Shown piece by piece: positions 7,392 to 15,884 of a stretch of DNA of 34,733 nucleotides (the first letter of the stretch is position 1; every line of letters starts with the position of its first letter). The DNA is from Macrococcoides caseolyticum. Its GTDB lineage: Bacteria; Bacillota; Bacilli; Staphylococcales; Staphylococcaceae. Below the pieces are notes generated by a model. That model ran no database searches, was not told the origin of the DNA, and worked only from the letters and a program-made list of their open reading frames with translations. The stretch lies in contig NZ_PPRM01000048.1 in NCBI RefSeq assembly GCF_002902665.1, positions 11,477 through 46,209 of the forward strand. The letters are read 5' to 3'. The translations under genes were made by a program, and so were the position numbers.

Positions 7392-8434
7392 TTATTTTAT
7401 GGGCATCATTAAGTATGCTATCCGGATTACTATTATTTGTTCGTAGGCCCTTAGTTAATGCACAGCCTATAGCGAATCGCAAGATTAGTGTGATTATACC
7501 CGCCCGAAATGAAGCACATAATTTACAGAAATTGCTTCATTCATTTGATTTATCAGATGTATATGAATGTATCGTAGTAGATGATGGCTCAACTGATCAT
7601 ACTGCTCAAATCGCACAATCTTTAGGTGCTAAAGTCATTCGTACAGATAATCATTCAGATTGGAGAGGGAAATCAGCGGCTTGTTATAAAGGTGCTGAAG
7701 CGGCTGATGGAGAAATTCTTCTCTTTATAGATGCTGATACATGGTTCCATGACAAAAAGTCGATTCAACGTATTGCTGGTACGTACAAAGAAGGGTTGAT
7801 GTCCATACAACCCTATCATGAAATGAAACAATGGTATGAACAAGGTTCATTGTATTTTAATCTCCTTACAGTATTAGGACTGAATGCTACCTCCTTCTTT
7901 AAAGGTCAAGAAGGTGTATTCGGACCGTGTGTGATATGCAGTAAAGAGGATTATTTTATAACTGATGGGCACCGTGCAGCTGCCGGTCAACTGATTGAAG
8001 GTTTTGGTCTAGGTGCAGCATTTAAGGCACATCATTTTAATCTGTATAATTATATTGGAAAAAATGTTATTCATTTTCGTATGTATCCTAAAGGATTAGG
8101 TGCGATGACGAGCGGATGGATGAAGCATTTTGCTGCAGGTTCAGCTGGAACGGATAAGCGTGTATTAGCACTTATTGTATGCTGGATTTCAGGGGCATTT
8201 TTACCGTTATTAATCTTAATCCATCCTACACAATACACAATGATTTTGATTGTTTATTTGTTATATGTATCTTTGCTCTACAGAATGTCCTGTTTGATTG
8301 GAAGCTTTAAGCTACTCACTGCAATATGCTACCCAGTTGTACTTGTATATTTCGTATATGTATTTTTGAAATCAATTGTAGCAATCTATATAAGAAAAGA
8401 AGTAAAATGGAAAGATCGTAATATAAAACTATAA
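7388..8434 (+). CDS. crtQ: 4,4'-diaponeurosporenoate glycosyltransferase
   Basis: CrtQ glucosylates diaponeurosporenoate before CrtO acylates it. The 348-residue protein has an N-terminal membrane helix (about 2-18), then a GT2 domain with SVIIPARNE, the nucleotide-sugar motif DDGSTD (65-70) and a DAD metal-binding triad (115-117). Family blocks MSIQPYHEMKQWYE and IEGFGLGAAF follow, then three or so C-terminal membrane helices. The start overlaps the crtP stop by four bases (ATGA), so the two are translationally coupled. Last gene of the operon, closed by a terminator. Confidence 0.93.
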   Translation: MIILWASLSMLSGLLLFVRRPLVNAQPIANRKISVIIPARNEAHNLQKLLHSFDLSDVYECIVVDDGSTDHTAQIAQSLGAKVIRTDNHSDWRGKSAACYKGAEAADGEILLFIDADTWFHDKKSIQRIAGTYKEGLMSIQPYHEMKQWYEQGSLYFNLLTVLGLNATSFFKGQEGVFGPCVICSKEDYFITDGHRAAAGQLIEGFGLGAAFKAHHFNLYNYIGKNVIHFRMYPKGLGAMTSGWMKHFAAGSAGTDKRVLALIVCWISGAFLPLLILIHPTQYTMILIVYLLYVSLLYRMSCLIGSFKLLTAICYPVVLVYFVYVFLKSIVAIYIRKEVKWKDRNIKL

Positions 8435-8462
8435 AAATCACTACGAAAGGTAGTGATTTTTA
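8433..8462 (+). terminator. Terminator of the crt operon
   Basis: AAAAATCACTAC pairs with GTAGTGATTTTT around loop GAAAG and directly follows the crtQ stop. Confidence 0.9.
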
Positions 8463-8591
8463 TGGTCTGAACGAAGTTTAATCTTGATTATCTAGTGATT
8501 GAAGATTGGATTTATATAAGAGCTAACTGTTGAAATAACGTATATAAGTACTAGAAAGATTAAAAGTAAATTATAAGATAGGAGTTTTGCT

Positions 8592-8984
8592 ATGTTATTT
8601 AAAGGGATAGTTTCAGGATTAGCATTATACATTGTATTAGTTGTACTAGATATCCTATTTAAGACGAATACCGAGCGATTGCTATTGAATATCGATTTTA
8701 TAACCGGACAAGCGACTTCACCATTTTTACTGGAGGTCACATTGCATCTGCTTGTAAGTATTATCTTATATTTTAGTTTATCGCGATTGTTTCGTTATAA
8801 AGGTTTGTATATTGCAGCTTATATCGTTTTATTTGTAGTATTTATTGGATTATTCTTTATACTGTCACACCTATCGTTAACAATGCACTATGACCTGACT
8901 ATAAAGCTGATGTTTGTATGGTTATTAGGTCATACTTTCTATTTATACATAGTTCATCTAATGATTAAACATGCTTATAGTTAG
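8592..8984 (+). CDS. Hypothetical four-helix membrane protein
   Basis: I do not recognise this 130-residue protein. It is almost entirely hydrophobic, with four predicted membrane helices at about residues 4-22, 45-64, 72-92 and 103-122 and short charged loops, and no cysteines. The ATG follows TAGGAG at good spacing. It lies 40 nt before the UvrA-like gene on the same strand with no terminator between, so the two are probably co-transcribed. Its role is unknown. Confidence 0.7.
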   Translation: MLFKGIVSGLALYIVLVVLDILFKTNTERLLLNIDFITGQATSPFLLEVTLHLLVSIILYFSLSRLFRYKGLYIAAYIVLFVVFIGLFFILSHLSLTMHYDLTIKLMFVWLLGHTFYLYIVHLMIKHAYS

Positions 8985-9024
8985 AGTGAAATAGGGTATA
9001 TTAACAGAAGTGAGGAGTGATTCA

Positions 9025-11286
9025 ATGAAACCAATCAAGATTATTGGAGCAAAGCAGAATAATTTAAAAGATATCTCACTGGAGATACCGAAATATCAGT
9101 TGACTGTCTTTACAGGGCGTTCGGGTTCTGGGAAGTCATCGCTAGTGTTTAATACGATTGCCGCGGAGAGTGAGCGACTATTGAATGAAACATATAGTAC
9201 TTATATACAGAATCAACTTAATCATTATGATAAACCTGTTGTCGACCGTATTGAGAATTTGCCTGTATCAATGGTCATTGGACAAGATAGAATTGGTGGA
9301 AACTCAAGGTCGACGGTAGGAACAATTTCAGATATCTATTCTGGTGTGAGATTATTGTGGTCACGTATTGGACAGCCATTTGTAGGATATTCTATGGATT
9401 TTTCTTTTAACAATACGAATGGTATGTGCAAAACATGTGATGGATTAGGCTATGTAGAAGATATTGACTTAAATGAGTTATTACATTTCGATCGTTCATT
9501 AAATGAAGATGCGATCAAATTCCCCTCTTTTGCTCCAGATACGTGGCGTGGTAAACGGTATTTAAATACCGGATTATTTGACAATGATAAGAAATTGAAA
9601 GATTACTCTAAAGCAGAGATGGATACATTTTTGTATCAAGAACCTATCAAATTAAAAAATCCTCCATCAAACTGGCCAAAGACGGCTAAATACGAAGGAT
9701 TAATTTATCGATTTAGAAGGTCTTTCCTAATCAACGATACATATGAAAAGAAAAAGTTTATTAAAGACGTGAATCGTATCGTTACAAAACAAGTATGTCC
9801 AGATTGCCATGGTCAACGTCTGAATGACAAGATATTAAGTTGCAAAATAGAAGGATTAAATATTGCTGAATTTTGTGATCTAACAGTAGATGATGAGATT
9901 AAGTTTTTGAATAAAATTAATGATGATAAAGCACAGTATATTATTGAACCTTTAGTCAAACAATTAGAAGCATTAAAACGAATTGGCTTAGGTTATTTGA
10001 CTTTAAGTCGAGAAACGACAACTTTATCAGGGGGAGAGTCTCAAAGGATTAAGTTGATTCGTCATTTAAATAGTCCGCTTACAGATTTAGTCTATATTAT
10101 TGACGAACCAAGTGTTGGTCTACACCCTGAAGATATAGAAAATATTAATCAAATCATGCTTTCAATTCGTGATAAAGGTAATACAGTGCTTGTTGTTGAG
10201 CATGATCCTGATGTAATTAAGATTGCTGATTATTGTGTTGATATAGGTCCGGGAAGTGGAAAGCATGGAGGCGAGATTATATTTACCGGGAAATATCACG
10301 AATTACTTAAGGGTAACAGTCCAACAGGTAAGGCGCTATCACAACCACATGTTTTTAAAAAGGAAGTGAGAGTACCAAATGATTATATAGCACTAAAAAA
10401 CATTACGAAGAATAACTTGAAGGATGTATCGGTTGATATTCCTAAACATGTGTTAACTGCTGTAACAGGTGTTGCAGGATCAGGTAAAAGTACATTAATA
10501 CAAACAGGCCTGCGTGAAAGAGAAGATGTAGTTTATATCGATCAGAAACCTGTTCATGCGACGAATCGTTCAAATCTACTGACCTATCTTGATGTCTTTG
10601 ATGATATTAGAGCATACTATAGCAAAGAGACTGGTCTCAAAAAAGGGATGTTCAGCTACAACTCGGAAGGTGCATGTCCAAACTGCAATGGAAAAGGTGT
10701 AATAAAAACGGAGCTTGCATTTATGTCTGACTTTGTTCAACAATGTGAAGTATGTCATGGTAAACGTTATCGACCAGAAGTGTTAGAAGCAAAAATAAAA
10801 GGATACTCTATCGCAGACATGCTTGAGCTCTCTGTAGAAGAAGCAATCGATTTCTTTCCTATAGAAAGTGTTAATGAAGTGTTGAAGAGTGTAAAACGTA
10901 CAGGGCTTGATTATATGACCTTAGGACAGTCATTAGATACTTTATCAGGTGGGGAAAGTCAGCGTGTAAAACTTAGCCGATATATTAACGAAGGTGTGAA
11001 AGATAAGATATTTATTTTTGATGAACCTACAACAGGTTTACATGAAGCAGATATAGATAATTTAAAACGCATCTTTGATTATTTAATTGATGAGGATAAT
11101 ACGGTGATTGTGATAGAACATAATTTAACAATGATGACTTATGCAGATTGGATTATAGACATTGGACCTCGTGCAGGATTAGGTGGAGGAAAAGTACTCT
11201 ATAGTGGTGTTCCAGAAGAAATTATCCACAAAAAAACATCATTAACAGGAAAACATTTATTGAGATATGTTGATGATAGCAATTAA
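9025..11286 (+). CDS. UvrA-like tandem ABC ATPase lacking the UvrB-binding domain
   Basis: This 753-residue protein is a UvrA paralogue, shorter than true UvrA (about 940). It has two ATPase modules: Walker A GRSGSGKS (31-38) and GVAGSGKS in the second half, each with a TLSGGESQR signature and a Walker B (IIDEPSVGLHP, IFDEPTTGLH). Zinc-type Cys pairs CKTC/CPDC and CPNC/CEVC are kept. After RSTVGTISDIY the sequence passes directly to the FSFNNTNGMC block, so the UvrB-binding domain is missing. This matches class II UvrA/DrrC-like proteins, some linked to resistance to DNA-binding drugs. The ATG at 9025 follows GAGGAGTG; a GTG five codons earlier is less likely. Confidence 0.88.
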   Translation: MKPIKIIGAKQNNLKDISLEIPKYQLTVFTGRSGSGKSSLVFNTIAAESERLLNETYSTYIQNQLNHYDKPVVDRIENLPVSMVIGQDRIGGNSRSTVGTISDIYSGVRLLWSRIGQPFVGYSMDFSFNNTNGMCKTCDGLGYVEDIDLNELLHFDRSLNEDAIKFPSFAPDTWRGKRYLNTGLFDNDKKLKDYSKAEMDTFLYQEPIKLKNPPSNWPKTAKYEGLIYRFRRSFLINDTYEKKKFIKDVNRIVTKQVCPDCHGQRLNDKILSCKIEGLNIAEFCDLTVDDEIKFLNKINDDKAQYIIEPLVKQLEALKRIGLGYLTLSRETTTLSGGESQRIKLIRHLNSPLTDLVYIIDEPSVGLHPEDIENINQIMLSIRDKGNTVLVVEHDPDVIKIADYCVDIGPGSGKHGGEIIFTGKYHELLKGNSPTGKALSQPHVFKKEVRVPNDYIALKNITKNNLKDVSVDIPKHVLTAVTGVAGSGKSTLIQTGLREREDVVYIDQKPVHATNRSNLLTYLDVFDDIRAYYSKETGLKKGMFSYNSEGACPNCNGKGVIKTELAFMSDFVQQCEVCHGKRYRPEVLEAKIKGYSIADMLELSVEEAIDFFPIESVNEVLKSVKRTGLDYMTLGQSLDTLSGGESQRVKLSRYINEGVKDKIFIFDEPTTGLHEADIDNLKRIFDYLIDEDNTVIVIEHNLTMMTYADWIIDIGPRAGLGGGKVLYSGVPEEIIHKKTSLTGKHLLRYVDDSN

Positions 11287-11349
11287 AGCATATTGCACAT
11301 AGACAGTAGATTTAAAATATAAAAGAGGATATGGAACAATATAAAACAG

Positions 11350-11372
11350 GCATTGTATAAATAATACAATGC
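11350..11372. terminator. Terminator-like hairpin between converging genes
   Basis: GCATTGTAT pairs with ATACAATGC around AAATA, in the gap between the UvrA-like gene and the converging symporter gene. The T tail is poor (ATGTTT) on the plus strand. Confidence 0.5.
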
Positions 11373-11450
11373 ATGTTTCTACATTTTATGCGCTTCTTAA
11401 TATTCTTTGATCTAGTTGTCATTAAAACCTATAAATATAGCACTATGAGA

Positions 11451-12779
11451 TTAAATTAACTGTGTTACAAACACAATTATAATGACAATAGGCAGAATAT
11501 ATTTTATTAAGGTATACCATAAGGTAAATAATTTGCTGTGTTGACTGTTACGCGTAAAGATAGAGAATAATAATTGTTTGTCGAGTACAAATCCACAAAA
11601 TAATGTTGTAAATAATACACCAAGCGGCATCATAATATTTGATACTAGAAAGTCCATATTATCAAATATTGTTCCTGCCCCAAACTTAAAGTCTTTATAA
11701 ATACCAAATGATAAAGCAGGAAAAATACTTGTGATAAATACAGCTAAACTCAACAGTAATGCATATTTTTTGCGCTTATCTTCATTATTTTTAATTAAGT
11801 TAGAAAGATTCAGTTCTAATAATGAGATAGAAGAAGTCAAAGCAGCAAATAAAAATAGTATTAAAAATAACATATAGAATCCAAAACCGAAAGTCATTTT
11901 TTCAAATAATTTTGGTAATACTAAAAACAATAATCCAGGACCTGCTTCTACTTCAATATTTAATGCGCTTGCAGCTGGGAAAATTGCGAGACCAGCAAGA
12001 ATAGAAATTAATAAGTTCATTATTACAATCCATAATGCAGACTGAATAACATTTGTATCATCTTTAGTGTAAGATGCATAAGTAATCATACCGGTTGTTC
12101 CGAGTGATAAAGCAAAGAAAGACTGCCCCATAGCATAAAGGGTACCTTCTATAGATAAATCCTCAAACCTAGGAATTAAAAAGTATTTTAGTCCTTCGAT
12201 AGCCCCTTCTAACATCAGTGCACGTCCGACAATAATTAAAAATAACAAAAATAATAATGGCATCATTATTTTTGAGGCTCTCTCTATACCATTTTGAATA
12301 CCGAATGATACGATCACTTCTGTGAGCATTATAAATAGTAATGCACCGAGAACAGATAATAAAGGATTGGCGATCATTTGCTGAAAATAATCTAATTGAA
12401 GTTCAAAGACATTAAAGATAATACCCAAATAATAGCCTATAAATAAAATAATCCATCCACCGATAACACTATAGAATGCATATAAAATGAATGCAGCAAT
12501 ATTTCCCCAAAGCCCAATTAAGTCCATGAATTTTGAACCTGATATTTTACTAAAGATTGTTAATGAAAAAGTCTTGCCGGCATGTCCAATATAAAATTCA
12601 ACGATAAGCAATGGAAGTCCAATCAATAAAGTGAACAAAATGAATTGAATTAAAAATGCTCCACCACCATATTGTCCTGCTATGTAAGGAAATTTCCAAA
12701 TGGCACCAAGGCCGATTGCTGATCCTGCACTTGCAAGGATAAATCCAAGAGAAGAATTCCAATGTTTATTTTTATGCAT
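11451..12779 (-). CDS. Sodium:neurotransmitter symporter family (NSS) amino-acid transporter
   Basis: Bacterial NSS proteins of the LeuT/TnaT/MhsT type take up amino acids with Na+. This 442-residue protein begins with the hallmark first helix, SAGSAIGLGAIWKFPYIAGQYGGGAF, holding the unwound Gly-containing Na+ and substrate site (I quote only the family pattern: SAIGLG, WKFPY, GGGAF). About eleven to twelve helices follow, with SLGTTGMITYASY in the sixth-seventh helix region. The ATG at 12779 follows AAAGGGTG. Substrate cannot be read from sequence. It diverges from tspO. Confidence 0.88.
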   Translation of the reverse strand: MHKNKHWNSSLGFILASAGSAIGLGAIWKFPYIAGQYGGGAFLIQFILFTLLIGLPLLIVEFYIGHAGKTFSLTIFSKISGSKFMDLIGLWGNIAAFILYAFYSVIGGWIILFIGYYLGIIFNVFELQLDYFQQMIANPLLSVLGALLFIMLTEVIVSFGIQNGIERASKIMMPLLFLLFLIIVGRALMLEGAIEGLKYFLIPRFEDLSIEGTLYAMGQSFFALSLGTTGMITYASYTKDDTNVIQSALWIVIMNLLISILAGLAIFPAASALNIEVEAGPGLLFLVLPKLFEKMTFGFGFYMLFLILFLFAALTSSISLLELNLSNLIKNNEDKRKKYALLLSLAVFITSIFPALSFGIYKDFKFGAGTIFDNMDFLVSNIMMPLGVLFTTLFCGFVLDKQLLFSIFTRNSQHSKLFTLWYTLIKYILPIVIIIVFVTQLI

Positions 12780-12931
12780 AATTACACCCTTTCGTTTTAA
12801 CGCTGTAAAGTGACATTGTATCAAACATCCTTTCTTACTGCAATATAGTATTAATGGAAGGCAAATACTTTTTTTGGTGTTTCATTATTTATCTGCTTAA
12901 TTTTGGGTATAAGTATTATGGAGGTGAAAAA

Positions 12932-13423
12932 ATGACGAATACTAAGAAAATAACTAGAACACTTATACCACTCGCTGGAGGTTTAATCGTTGGAAGGCTA
13001 ACAGCTAAGGCGCAAGATGATTATAAACATTATAGAAAACCACCATTTTCACCACCTGCAATTGCTTTTCCGATTATTTGGCCAATATTATATATGTCAA
13101 TGGGTGTGGCGTATCAAAGAGCGATGGATAACGCTAAAAATGAGACTGAAAGCAGTGAACTTAAGCGTGCACATTATACCCAGCTTGGCTTGAATTACAT
13201 ATGGTCTATGCTATATTTTAATCTAAAATTCAGAAAAGCATCATTACTAGAAAGTTATGCATTATTAGCTGCAGGGAGTATTACTGCTACGAAATTTTAT
13301 AAGATGGATAGAGCTGCAGGATATTTGATGGTTCCTTATGTAATGTGGTTGAGTTATGCAAGTTATTTAAACGGAGGCAACTGGATTTTAAATAAAGATA
13401 AAGAAGGTTACTCTAGAGACTAA
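12932..13423 (+). CDS. tspO: TspO/MBR-family membrane protein
   Basis: TspO proteins are five-helix membrane proteins that bind porphyrins and are linked to tetrapyrrole and oxidative-stress control. The 163-residue sequence shows the family block KPPFSPPAIAFPIIWPILYMSMGVAY at about residues 41-60 onward (KPPFSPP and FPIIWPILY are the key parts), and YIWSMLYFNLKF corresponding to the usual WSxLFF segment. GGAGGTG precedes the ATG at 12932; a frame extending upstream to 12854 has no better start. Divergent from the symporter. Confidence 0.85.
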   Translation: MTNTKKITRTLIPLAGGLIVGRLTAKAQDDYKHYRKPPFSPPAIAFPIIWPILYMSMGVAYQRAMDNAKNETESSELKRAHYTQLGLNYIWSMLYFNLKFRKASLLESYALLAAGSITATKFYKMDRAAGYLMVPYVMWLSYASYLNGGNWILNKDKEGYSRD

Positions 13424-13425
13424 CA

Positions 13426-13551
13426 ATGAAAACATATGATATGCAATTATTTGAAGGGATAAGATATCCAAGTATATCTGCATATCGCCTTGCTCAAAAG
13501 AAGTATAGTAGAGTAGTAATAAATATCGATAAGATGATTTTGTTGTACTAG
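13426..13551 (+). CDS. Possible small ORF after tspO
   Basis: A 41-codon frame (starting MKTYDMQLFEG, ending KMILLY) begins two bases after the tspO stop. It has no good ribosome-binding site and no known family. Codon usage looks ordinary for the region. It may be chance or a remnant. Confidence 0.2.
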   Translation: MKTYDMQLFEGIRYPSISAYRLAQKKYSRVVINIDKMILLY

Positions 13552-13637
13552 CTATCTTTTTTGACAATAAGAATTTATTATATAGTTGGTAACATGAATA
13601 TAGTCTTTAGTGAAACTATAAGATAAAGGAGAAAGCT

Positions 13638-13991
13638 ATGAAAATTATTATTAGAATGATTCTCGGGACATTGTTTACAACAGCAGGAGTATTACATTTT
13701 TTGCGTGAACCAAATTTCACGAAGATCATTCCGTCGTATGTTCCATTAAAGAAGGAAATCACCTATATTACAGGTATTATGGAAGTGATGATGGGGGTAT
13801 ATTTATGTTTGAAACGCCCAAGTGTTAGCGCGAAGAAATGGATCAACCGCTTCTTGCTGGCAGTATTTCCTGCAAATGTCTATATGGCGAGAAAGCAACT
13901 CCCGCTTGGTGACAAGCAGCTGTCTCAATCTGCGTTGTATGGCAGATTACCATTACAGTTTGTATTGATGAAATTGATAAAGTGGTTGTAG
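13638..13991 (+). CDS. DoxX-like membrane protein
   Basis: The 117-residue protein resembles short DoxX-family membrane proteins: TTAGVLHFLREPNFTKIIP near residues 14-32 matches the family pattern AGxxHFxxP...KIxPxYxP, and about four hydrophobic segments span the chain. Biochemical function of these proteins is unclear; some are tied to redox stress. AAGGAGAAAG precedes the ATG. It lies 214 nt after tspO and converges with the FMN reductase gene across a shared terminator. Confidence 0.7.
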   Translation: MKIIIRMILGTLFTTAGVLHFLREPNFTKIIPSYVPLKKEITYITGIMEVMMGVYLCLKRPSVSAKKWINRFLLAVFPANVYMARKQLPLGDKQLSQSALYGRLPLQFVLMKLIKWL

Positions 13992-14015
13992 TAATATAAG
14001 CTCGTCATAATATAA

Positions 14016-14052
14016 AAAATAGCTGTCGTATATAATATGCGACAACTATTTT
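14016..14052. terminator. Bidirectional terminator
   Basis: AAAATAG-C-TGTCG pairs with CGACA-A-CTATTTT with one mismatch. It has T runs both ways and separates the DoxX-like gene from the converging FMN reductase gene. Confidence 0.75.
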
Positions 14053-14067
14053 GGTTATAAGAATGAA

Positions 14068-14589
14068 TTACTTATATTCACTAATACTTTGTATTAATGT
14101 TTTTACCTCATCGTTGATAGTTTCATCTTTGAACCATCCATCTTCTCTTTCGATACGTTTGTTATAACTGATAAGCAGTTGCCATTCATCAGTTAAAGTA
14201 GCGCCCATAATACTTAAGTGTCTATTTAACGCTTCCATTGCATACTTCCCGATTGGGGAATGAATAACAAAGGCGGTCGGTTTCTGCATCAAGATAGATT
14301 CAGACAGCATCCATTCTAGTGCATTTTTTAAGATTGCTGGTACACCTCCCATGTATTCTGGACTCACTATAACTAGAAAGTCTGCATTCTTCACTTTCTC
14401 TCTCATTTGATTAACGACTGAATAGTATTCCTGATATTCTGTCTGTGGATTAAAAAGTGGTAAGTCTTTTATTTCATGAATCACTTCAAACGTGTGTCCT
14501 TTAACTTCTAGTTCTTGACCAATCTTTTCAAGGACCTTTAAGTTTGTTGAGTTTTCATAAGGGTTTCCACTTATACCTACAATTTTCAC
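14068..14589 (-). CDS. NAD(P)H-dependent FMN reductase-family protein
   Basis: This 173-residue flavodoxin-like protein has the NADPH-dependent FMN reductase layout: an N-terminal FMN phosphate loop, GISGNPYENSTNLKVL (residues 4-19), then LPLFNPQTE and the strongly conserved SPEYMGGVPAILKNALEW at about residues 97-114. Related enzymes reduce quinones, azo dyes or chromate; the true substrate cannot be read here. The ATG at 14589 follows CAGGTGAG. An inverted repeat lies just upstream and may be its operator. Confidence 0.85.
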   Translation of the reverse strand: MKIVGISGNPYENSTNLKVLEKIGQELEVKGHTFEVIHEIKDLPLFNPQTEYQEYYSVVNQMREKVKNADFLVIVSPEYMGGVPAILKNALEWMLSESILMQKPTAFVIHSPIGKYAMEALNRHLSIMGATLTDEWQLLISYNKRIEREDGWFKDETINDEVKTLIQSISEYK

Positions 14590-14612
14590 AATCTCACCTG
14601 CTCATAATATAT

Positions 14613-14632
14613 TTAATGTAATTTGACATTAA
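14613..14632. promoter_or_regulatory. Candidate operator upstream of the FMN reductase gene
   Basis: A perfect inverted repeat TTAATGT-N6-ACATTAA lies 24-43 bp upstream of the start codon, in the expected promoter region. The cognate regulator is unknown; the half-sites do not match those of the nearby MerR or OhrR operators. Confidence 0.45.
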
Positions 14633-14751
14633 CGATATCATTAGAAATAATCAAGAAATTGATTTAATATATCAAATAAATATTAGGTAAATTATTTTTA
14701 AGCAGAGTAGATGTTATTTAAAGCAACGTATATTGAGGAGCGAACTAAAGA

Positions 14752-15102
14752 TTATAAAGGAGAAGTTTCTTTTTGTAGTTCGGTTTCGATTATATCGATA
14801 TGGGAGCTAATAAGATTTCTTTGCTCATTTAGAAACTCAAGATGAGCTTTTAATATCGTTTCAACATCTATTTTATTTTCATATAGCATATTTGTATTTG
14901 TTTGAATATCTTTTAAAGGCATATTTAAGTTGCTTAGACACTTAATAAATTTAATCATTTCAATATCGTCTTTTGTATACAATCTTTTGTTATTACTGTC
15001 TCTTTCTATGTTTTTCAATATGTCTTTCTTTTCATAGTAACGTAACTTGCTTTTAGGTATATCACAGTATTCTGCAACATGTTCTATATAATATTTTTCC
15101 AT
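14752..15102 (-). CDS. MerR-family regulator, NmlR/AdhR-like
   Basis: A 116-residue regulator with an N-terminal MerR helix-turn-helix and wing (IEHVAEYCDIPKSKLRYYEKK at about residues 6-26, KRLYTKDDIEMIKFIK at 39-54) and a short C-terminal dimerisation helix (about 75-110). It has no metal-binding C-terminal cysteines. Cys55 in FIKCLSNLNMPLKDI sits where NmlR and B. subtilis AdhR carry the aldehyde-sensing Cys. It is divergent from a DJ-1/SDR/MDR operon, which mirrors AdhR next to the DJ-1-family gene yraA in B. subtilis. The role as an aldehyde/electrophile sensor is inferred. Confidence 0.8.
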   Translation of the reverse strand: MEKYYIEHVAEYCDIPKSKLRYYEKKDILKNIERDSNNKRLYTKDDIEMIKFIKCLSNLNMPLKDIQTNTNMLYENKIDVETILKAHLEFLNEQRNLISSHIDIIETELQKETSPL

Positions 15103-15115
15103 ATGAGCATATCCT

Positions 15116-15146
15116 TTCTCTTAAACCAAGGTTTAACTGGTATCGT
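15116..15146 (+). promoter_or_regulatory. MerR-type promoter and operator
   Basis: A palindrome TTAAACC-AA-GGTTTAA (15121-15136) lies between a weak -35 TTCTCT (15116-15121) and -10 TATCGT (15141-15146) spaced 19 bp. The overlong spacer with a central dyad is the classic MerR arrangement. Confidence 0.6.
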
Positions 15147-15178
15147 ATATATATAAACATTATACAGGAGGAAATACA

Positions 15179-15862
15179 ATGAAAAAGGCATTGATTGTTG
15201 TAACAAATATTGCGAAGTATGAAACTATAGAGAGAGCTACAGGAGCATGGTTTTCAGAAGTTACGCATTTTGCTAAGGATTTCTATGATGCAGGATATGA
15301 AGTGGATTTTGTTAGCCCCAACGGAGGATATGTTCCTTTAGATCCAGTAAGTTTAAATGCTGAAATGATGTCTGATGAAGACTGGGCATACTATACGGAT
15401 CACGAGTATATGAATAAGTTTGGAAATTCATTATCGCCGTCAGAGGTTAAAGCTGAGGATTATCAAGCAATCTATTTTGCTGGAGGGCACGGTGTCATAT
15501 GGGATTTAAGAGATAATAAGCAGTTAAATGATATTGCATTAAGTATTTATAATAATAACGGGGTTTTATCATCAGTATGTCATGGTGCAGTTGGTTTACT
15601 TAATATTGAGCAAGATGGAGAATTTATTGTGAAAGGTAAATCAGTAACTGGATTTACGAATAGTGAAGAATCTGCAAATGGAACTATTGAGCATATGCCG
15701 TATTTATTGGAAGATGAATTTGTGAATATTGGTGCTAACTTTAAAAAAGAAGCAGACTGGAGTGCTTATGCAGTAGTAGATGGTCACGTTGTTACTGGAC
15801 AAAATCCGCAGTCTGGCCATGCAGTTGCAGAGAAAGTATTAGCGATATTAGATAATCAATAA
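15179..15862 (+). CDS. DJ-1/PfpI superfamily protein (Hsp31-like, likely glyoxalase III or deglycase type)
   Basis: The 227-residue protein has the class I glutamine amidotransferase-like fold. Catalytic residues are visible: Glu27 (in WFSEVTHF), nucleophile Cys134 followed by His135 in SVCHGAVG, and the GGHG loop at about 102-105. Hsp31-type members convert methylglyoxal to lactate without cofactor, repair glycated groups or act as holdase chaperones. AGGAGG precedes the ATG. First gene of a three-gene operon read from the MerR-controlled promoter. Confidence 0.87.
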   Translation: MKKALIVVTNIAKYETIERATGAWFSEVTHFAKDFYDAGYEVDFVSPNGGYVPLDPVSLNAEMMSDEDWAYYTDHEYMNKFGNSLSPSEVKAEDYQAIYFAGGHGVIWDLRDNKQLNDIALSIYNNNGVLSSVCHGAVGLLNIEQDGEFIVKGKSVTGFTNSEESANGTIEHMPYLLEDEFVNIGANFKKEADWSAYAVVDGHVVTGQNPQSGHAVAEKVLAILDNQ

Positions 15863-15884
15863 TAAAGTTTTAGGAGTGATGAAA

